Part shown: piece after piece, positions 59,414 to 64,000 of the stretch
Position numbering within the stretch: the stretch's first letter is position 1
How the letters are laid out: every line of letters starts with the position of its first letter
DNA from: Bog-756 sp963833585
GTDB taxonomy: Bacteria; Actinomycetota; Acidimicrobiia; Acidimicrobiales; RAAP-2
Direction: 5' to 3'
DNA length: 64,000 bases
NCBI GenBank assembly: GCA_963833585.1
Contig: CAWHYF010000005.1
Coordinates: forward strand, 992,001-1,056,000
The notes under the pieces: generated by a model
Databases searched by the model: none
Told to the model about the DNA's origin: nothing
What the model saw: only the letters and a program-made list of their open reading frames with translations
Made by a program: the position numbers and the translations under genes

Positions 59414-60688
59414 GTGCACGACGAGACCATCGCCATCCACGGCGGCTATGCGCCGGACAACACCCGGGCCGTCGCCGTTCCCATCTATCAGACCGTGGCC
59501 CACGACTTCATCGACGCCGAACATGCCGGTGCGGTGCTGGACCTCGAGGTGCCCGGCTTCCACTACAACCGGATCAACAATCCCACCAACGACGTCCTCG
59601 AGCAGCGCATGGCGGCGCTGGAAGGAGGGTCGGCCGCGCTGGTCCTGGCCTCGGGGATGGCCGCCGTCAGCTGCTCCATTCTCACGGTGGCCATGGCCGG
59701 TTCGAACGTCGTGGTGGCCCCCCAGCTCTACGGTGCCACCTTCACGTACTTCGCCCACGTCCTGCCCACTCTGGGCATCGACGTCAGGTTCGCGCCCGAC
59801 GACCGGGCCGAGTCGATCGCCACGCTGATCGATGATCGAACCCGGGCGGTGTTCTGCGAGTCCATCGGGAATCCGGCTGGAAACGTGGTGGACCTCGAGG
59901 CGGTGGCCGAGGTGGCCCACACGGCCGGCGTCCCCCTCATCGTGGACAACACCGTCGCCACCCCTCTCCTGGTCAAGCCCATTCAACACGGCGCCGACGT
60001 GGTCGTGCACTCCCTGACCAAGTTCGTCGGTGGTCACGGCACCACGCTCGGAGGGGTGATCGTGGATGGCGGGTGCTTCCCATGGACCGAACACGCCGAG
60101 CGCTTCCCCATGTTCAACCTGCCCGAGCCGGCCTTCCACGACGTGGTCTTCGCCCGGGACTTTCCCGACCGGCCCTTCACCGTGCGCGCCCGTTCCGTCC
60201 AGCTGCGCAACACCGGGGCCACCCTGTCCCCGCTGGCCTCCTTCCAGCTCCTGCAGGGCCTGGAGACCCTGGCCGTCCGGCTCGACCGGCACGAAGTCAA
60301 CGCCCGGGCCGTCGCCCAGTTCCTGGCCGATGACCCCCGGGTGGAGTGGGTGAGCTTCTGCGGCTTCGCCGACCACCCCTACCACCAGCTGGCCCAGCGC
60401 TACCTCCACGGGCGCGTGCCGTCCATTCTCACCTTCGGCGCCAGCGGGGGCTACGCCGCCGGACTGGCCTTCTTCGACTCGCTCCAGCTCTTCAAACGAC
60501 TGTTGAATCTGGGAGACGCCAAGTCGCTGGCCATACACCCCGCGTCGACCACCCACCGCCAACTGAGTGAGCCTGAGCGCCGGGCCGCCGGGATCCGACC
60601 GGAGACCATCCGGCTCTCCATCGGGCTCGAGCACATCGACGATCTGATCGAGGACCTCGATCAGGCCCTGGCCCGCGCCGCCGGCTGA
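59414..60688 (+). CDS. metY: O-acetylhomoserine aminocarboxypropyltransferase (sulfhydrylase)
   Basis: 424-residue PLP enzyme of the Cys/Met metabolism family. ETIAIHGGYAPDNTRAVAVP, YNRINNPTNDVLEQRMAALE, LASGMAAVSCSILTVAMAGS, the PLP-aspartate block VPLIVDNTVATPLL, and the lysine block DVVVHSLTKFVGGHGTTLGG with LGLEHIDDLI-like IGLEHIDDLIEDLDQAL at the C-terminus. It makes homocysteine from O-acylhomoserine and sulfide. Start GTG 59414, 3 nt after the acyltransferase stop: a two-gene operon. Confidence 0.94.
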   Translation: MHDETIAIHGGYAPDNTRAVAVPIYQTVAHDFIDAEHAGAVLDLEVPGFHYNRINNPTNDVLEQRMAALEGGSAALVLASGMAAVSCSILTVAMAGSNVVVAPQLYGATFTYFAHVLPTLGIDVRFAPDDRAESIATLIDDRTRAVFCESIGNPAGNVVDLEAVAEVAHTAGVPLIVDNTVATPLLVKPIQHGADVVVHSLTKFVGGHGTTLGGVIVDGGCFPWTEHAERFPMFNLPEPAFHDVVFARDFPDRPFTVRARSVQLRNTGATLSPLASFQLLQGLETLAVRLDRHEVNARAVAQFLADDPRVEWVSFCGFADHPYHQLAQRYLHGRVPSILTFGASGGYAAGLAFFDSLQLFKRLLNLGDAKSLAIHPASTTHRQLSEPERRAAGIRPETIRLSIGLEHIDDLIEDLDQALARAAG

Positions 60689-60722
60689 GGACGACCCTGG
60701 CCCGTTCGGCCGGCCCCTGCGT

Positions 60723-62537
60723 TCAGCTGAGGACAGCCTGGACGCACTCCTGGGCGTCCCGCACGGCCCGGATCCTGCTCCGGGGGGAGGGCAGGTAGTG
60801 GGTGAAGTAGCGCGCCCCCTCGGTCAATACCCCGAGGAGGGAGAGACTGGGCTGGACCCGGCCTTCGGAGTCGAAGGGGTGGAAGTCCTCACTGATGGCC
60901 ACGCTGCCCACCGGGGTTTCTCCGTAACTCATCTGGGTCAGACGCCCACGGGCGTAGAGCTTGTTGAGCAGGGGTGAACTGGACCGGGCCAGCGAGGGGA
61001 GATCGAGGTGGCCCCGGATGATCCCTCCCACCGTGGCCGTGGCCACCTCGTCGAGTTCGGTGGAGCGCACGGTGATGCCCCCACCGGCAGCTGCCCGCAC
61101 GTCCGGGTTGGGCCCGAAGGGAGCTCGGACCACCCCCGCATCGAACAGCGCCAGCAGCTGTTGGGACCGGAGCGGCGGAGGACCAGCCTCCAGGCGGTTG
61201 ATCCGTCCCCGGATGTTGGCCTGGAAGTCGGTGTGGGACTCGAGCGTGAGACCTCCGAACTCGATGACCGAGCGCAACTGGTCCCGCAGGATGCGCGTCA
61301 CCTCGAGGGCCGCCTTGACCGGGCTCCCGCCGATGGCCAGCGCCTCGTCGAGATCGGTCTCGATCATGTCGTAGACCTGAGCCTGGAAGTCGTCGCCCGA
61401 GCGGTAGCGGCGACCGGAGCCGGCAAACACATGGGTGGCCGGGTCGAATCGCCCGTAGACCGGCTCGTACCATTCCACGACGGTGTCGAAGCCCCCGTCC
61501 ATCCACCCGTAGGTCAGACGGCGCCGGACATCGGACGATTCGCCTTCTCCTCCCTTCAGGAGGGCCGCATGGGTCAGGAAGCGGGCCTGCATCTCGGCGA
61601 AGAGCAGGGGGAGCAGATCGTGTCGGAAGTCGACCTGTCGACGGACCGGGGAGCCTCCGGGATTGGTCAGCGCCGCGATTTCCTTCGGCGTGCACACGAT
61701 GGGTCGGTAGTCGCCGTAGGAGTCGACGCCGTGGGCCGACTTGGCGCAGTAGGGGATCCCGGAACGGGAGTACAGGTAGATCGACGGCTCCCGGCCGCTC
61801 GGCACATAACCCTTGTGGTCGCCCGAGCCCTGGTACGTCCCACCCCGCCCCACGGTCAGGGCGGTCAACAGGTCGAAGCCGACCAGACCCATGCCGGCCA
61901 CGGCGATCGGTGCGCCGGGGGCTACGTGCTGGTCGAAGTGCTCGACCGGGTAGGGGCGGAGGTAGCGCACTCCGCCGGGGGTGGGGCCGGACTCCTCGTT
62001 CCACGTATGGCCCGAGGTCAGCACCACGTGGTTCACGCACAGGGTCCGGCCGTTGTCGAGCACCACCGCCTCACGGCCACCACCGCTCTGTTCGATATCG
62101 ACGGCCGAGGCGTAGTGCCGCACGACCTCCAGGTTGACCGGGGCGTGCTCCAGGAGCGTCTCATAGAGCCAGACCAGATACTCGCCCATCAGCCGTCTTG
62201 GGAGATAGTCCGTGGCCTGGATGGGCGTTCCCGCCGAGTCGATCCGGCACTCATGGCCGGACCATCGATAGCCCTGGTCAACGGCCCATTCGTACAGACC
62301 GACGGCATACGGGAGATCGTCCCGGCCATCGGGGGACACGAACAGGGACAACTGGCCACACGGATTGTTGAGCACCAGATAGTCCGGCTGGCCCTTGGCG
62401 TACACCCCTCCACCCAACCGGCCGGGCTCGACCACGTGGACCCGGACGAGCCGGTTGGTGCGGCGCGCTTCGGCCACGATCCGCTCGAGGACGCACAATC
62501 CCCAGGAGCCGAAGCCGACGATGGCGAACTCGATCAT
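60723..62537 (-). CDS. Large FAD/NAD(P)-binding oxidoreductase-like protein (PF13454 type)
   Basis: 604 residues. The N-terminal dinucleotide-binding motif is IEFAIVGFGSWGLCVLERIV with the second strand VRVHVVEPGRLGGGVYAKGQ; further blocks are YLVLNNPCGQLSLFVSPDGR, NHVVLTSGHTWNEES and a second Rossmann-like motif PIAVAGMGLVGFDLLTAL. This layout is that of the FAD-NAD(P)-binding family related to N-hydroxylases and lysine/ornithine monooxygenases. The C-terminal third is unassigned (SYGETPVGSVAISEDFHPFD). Substrate unknown; flanking metY and aldo/keto reductase genes suggest a specialised pathway. ATG 62537 chosen. Confidence 0.8.
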   Translation of the reverse strand: MIEFAIVGFGSWGLCVLERIVAEARRTNRLVRVHVVEPGRLGGGVYAKGQPDYLVLNNPCGQLSLFVSPDGRDDLPYAVGLYEWAVDQGYRWSGHECRIDSAGTPIQATDYLPRRLMGEYLVWLYETLLEHAPVNLEVVRHYASAVDIEQSGGGREAVVLDNGRTLCVNHVVLTSGHTWNEESGPTPGGVRYLRPYPVEHFDQHVAPGAPIAVAGMGLVGFDLLTALTVGRGGTYQGSGDHKGYVPSGREPSIYLYSRSGIPYCAKSAHGVDSYGDYRPIVCTPKEIAALTNPGGSPVRRQVDFRHDLLPLLFAEMQARFLTHAALLKGGEGESSDVRRRLTYGWMDGGFDTVVEWYEPVYGRFDPATHVFAGSGRRYRSGDDFQAQVYDMIETDLDEALAIGGSPVKAALEVTRILRDQLRSVIEFGGLTLESHTDFQANIRGRINRLEAGPPPLRSQQLLALFDAGVVRAPFGPNPDVRAAAGGGITVRSTELDEVATATVGGIIRGHLDLPSLARSSSPLLNKLYARGRLTQMSYGETPVGSVAISEDFHPFDSEGRVQPSLSLLGVLTEGARYFTHYLPSPRSRIRAVRDAQECVQAVLS

Positions 62538-62721
62538 CCCGGACCGCGCCAGCGGGTGCCTCCGGCGCCACAACGCCAGGACCCTGAAACTGCCGATGCA
62601 AATGCACGCGAGCGCATCATATTTACTGCCGCCCCTTCTTCACCCCTGCAGTAAAACCACCGCCAACTTGTGCGGATCCAACCACGCTATGTGGTCGGGA
62701 GACGCTTACACAAGGGTCTAT

Positions 62722-62734
62722 CGAAAACGTTTGC
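62722..62734. promoter_or_regulatory. Possible LacI-type operator half-palindrome
   Basis: CGAAAACGTTTGC, centred on AACGTT in an AT-rich leader between divergent genes. It resembles LacI/GalR-family operators (GAAAACGTTTTC type). A TAGAAT (62742-62747) beside it could be a -10 for the aldo/keto reductase. No regulator gene lies in the window. Confidence 0.3.
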
Positions 62735-62823
62735 TTGTCAGTAGAATGGGTCGACCCTGAGGGCAGGGAGTTTCGTGGTGGCTGATGTCGTTTGCCGCCA
62801 CGACCACTAAGAGAGGGGCGACG

Positions 62824-63696
62824 GTGGGATCTTCCCAAACACTGCGGATCGGCTCGCTCGACGTGCGTCGGATGGGCTTCGGAACCATGCAGTTGACGGG
62901 TCCGGGCGTCTGGGGTCCACCCGCCGACCCGGCCAATGCCATTCAGGTGCTCCGCCGGGCCGTGGAACGTGGTGTGAACCTCATCGATACGGCGGACTCC
63001 TACGGGCCCGACGTCGCCGAGGCGCTCGTCCGGGACGCGCTGTATCCCTACCCGGCCGGGGTCACGGTCGCCACCAAGGCCGGCTATCTGCGCCCCGGCC
63101 CCGGCGAGTGGCAGGAGTGCGGCCGTCCCGAGTACCTCAGGAGCCAGTGCGAGGCGAGCCTCAAGCGTCTGGGCGTCGACCACATCGACCTGTTCCAGCT
63201 GCACCGGATCGATCCCCGGGTGCCGGTCGAGGACCAGTTCGGAGCGCTGAAGGACCTGCGTGACGCGGGCCTGGTCACCGAGGTCGGACTGTCGGAGGTC
63301 GGCGTGTCCGCCATTCAGCACGCCCGGGACATCGTTCCGATCGCCTCGGTGCAGAACCACTACAACATCGGCCAGCGGAGCGCGGACGATGTCGTCGACT
63401 ACTGCGAAGCCAGTCAGATCGGCTTCATCCCATGGTTCCCGTTGGGCAGCGGCAAGCTCTCCCGTGAGGGCGGACCCCTCGACGCCGTCGCCCGGGAGCT
63501 TCGGGCGACCGTCTCCCAGGTCTCCCTGGCCTGGCTCCTCCGGCGCTCGCCGGTGATGCTCCCCATTCCGGGAACTTCCTCGCTCGACCACCTGGAGGAG
63601 AACTGCGCCGCCGGGGCCCTCGAGTTGTCGGACACCCAGTACGCGGCGTTGACGGACGCCCGGAAGCCGCTGCGCCGCTGGGCCCTGGCCGGCTGA
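62824..63696 (+). CDS. Aldo/keto reductase
   Basis: 290-residue NADPH-dependent aldo/keto reductase. Catalytic tetrad visible: Asp and Tyr in VNLIDTADSYGPDVAEALV, Lys in VTVATKAGYLRPGPG and His in IDLFQLHRIDPRVPV. NADPH-binding end: LLRRSPVMLPIPGTSSLDHL. GTG 62824 has GAGAGGGG 5 nt upstream and is preferred to ATG 62785. It is 16 nt ahead of an amidohydrolase gene, probably one operon. Confidence 0.92.
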   Translation: MGSSQTLRIGSLDVRRMGFGTMQLTGPGVWGPPADPANAIQVLRRAVERGVNLIDTADSYGPDVAEALVRDALYPYPAGVTVATKAGYLRPGPGEWQECGRPEYLRSQCEASLKRLGVDHIDLFQLHRIDPRVPVEDQFGALKDLRDAGLVTEVGLSEVGVSAIQHARDIVPIASVQNHYNIGQRSADDVVDYCEASQIGFIPWFPLGSGKLSREGGPLDAVARELRATVSQVSLAWLLRRSPVMLPIPGTSSLDHLEENCAAGALELSDTQYAALTDARKPLRRWALAG

Positions 63697-63712
63697 TTCG
63701 GGTAGGGACGGC

Positions 63713-64000
63713 ATGACCGCTGACCTCGTCATCCGCAACGGCGTCCTGGCCGACGGCACCGGAGGCCCACTTCGCCGGGCGGACGTCGCCGTCACCGGAG
63801 GGCTGATCACCGAGGTGGGCCGGGGTGTCAGCCGCGGTCGTCGTGAGCTCGATGCCGAGGGCCTCTTGGTGACGCCGGGGTTCGTCGATCCGCACACCCA
63901 CTATGACGGCCAGGCCACGTGGGACCCACAGCTGGCGCCTTCCTCCCAGCACGGGGTCACCACGGTGGTCATGGGGAACTGTGGGGTGGGCTTCGCTCCG
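63713..64000 (+). CDS. D-aminoacylase/N-acyl-D-amino-acid deacylase-type amidohydrolase (5' part)
   Basis: The first 96 codons are in the window; the gene runs beyond it. MTADLVIRNGVLADGTGGPL, then the metal-binding HxH on strand 1 as VTPGFVDPHTHYDGQATWDP and HGVTTVVMGNCGVGFAP, which are diagnostic of the D-aminoacylase branch of amidohydrolases. It would hydrolyse N-acyl D-amino acids or related amides. It follows the aldo/keto reductase with a GGTAGGGACGGC spacer. Confidence 0.88.
   Translation, partial: MTADLVIRNGVLADGTGGPLRRADVAVTGGLITEVGRGVSRGRRELDAEGLLVTPGFVDPHTHYDGQATWDPQLAPSSQHGVTTVVMGNCGVGFAP

Overview
The window is about 64 kb of high-GC chromosomal DNA from an actinobacterium, most likely of the class Acidimicrobiia. 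The evidence is the actinobacterial order rne-rplU-rpmA-obg-proB-proA, an MtrAB-LpqB-like set, a mycothiol-type DinB/MDMPI protein, F420/FMN luciferase-like oxidoreductases, a class II DAHP synthase, and a secreted protein built of the YWLVASDGGIFSFG repeat that I associate with this group. Lineage is inferred from content only; no 16S gene is present.

Layout. 1-1.5 kb: a WhiG/FliA-type sigma factor (cut by the window edge) and a XerC/D recombinase, reverse strand. 1.8-6.4 kb: an oligopeptide-type binding lipoprotein, then response regulator, sensor kinase and GerMN lipoprotein with tight overlaps. 6.4-8.8 kb: rsfS, a small membrane protein, nadD and a luciferase-like oxidoreductase, reverse. 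8.8-12 kb: DAHP synthase and a six-repeat secreted protein. 12-35.9 kb: an almost unbroken reverse-strand housekeeping array. Read in its own direction it is tig, clpP, clpX, folC, ndk, mreB, mreC, mreD, mrdA, two radical-SAM-type genes, rne, rplU, rpmA, a tyrosine phosphatase, obg, proB, proA, moxR, a VWA gene and a histidine phosphatase. It covers protein quality control, cell-wall elongation, RNA processing, ribosome assembly and proline synthesis.

36-44 kb: a mycothiol-type protein and a glutathione peroxidase, then a signalling stretch with two complete GGDEF-EAL proteins either side of a Ppx/GppA phosphatase, a 50-residue double-CxxC protein and tRNA-Pro. 44-50.5 kb: a metallo-beta-lactamase-fold hydrolase, a propeller lipoprotein broken by three frameshifts, a DedA protein, an orphan ParA with a zinc-ribbon partner, and an LPXTG-like surface protein. 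50.7-52.5 kb: tRNA-Arg, tRNA-His and tRNA-Lys, with an IS481-type element inserted at the 3' end of tRNA-Lys and flanked by a 14-bp duplication. 52.6-64 kb: an accessory metabolic stretch. It holds a nitroreductase, a phospholipase C-like phosphoesterase, small enzymes, a sulfonate-monooxygenase-like protein, a short MetA-type acyltransferase coupled to MetY, a large FAD/NAD(P)-binding protein, an aldo/keto reductase and the start of a D-aminoacylase-type amidohydrolase.

Two genes (the N-terminal extension of rne, and the propeller lipoprotein) show clean frame changes at single-base indels. They are either real lesions or indel errors in GC-rich runs of the assembly. I found no CRISPR array, prophage or complete defence system. 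The most distinctive structures are the multi-iteron ends of the IS element, the tandem 24-bp duplication inside obg, and the c-di-GMP/Ppx signalling stretch.
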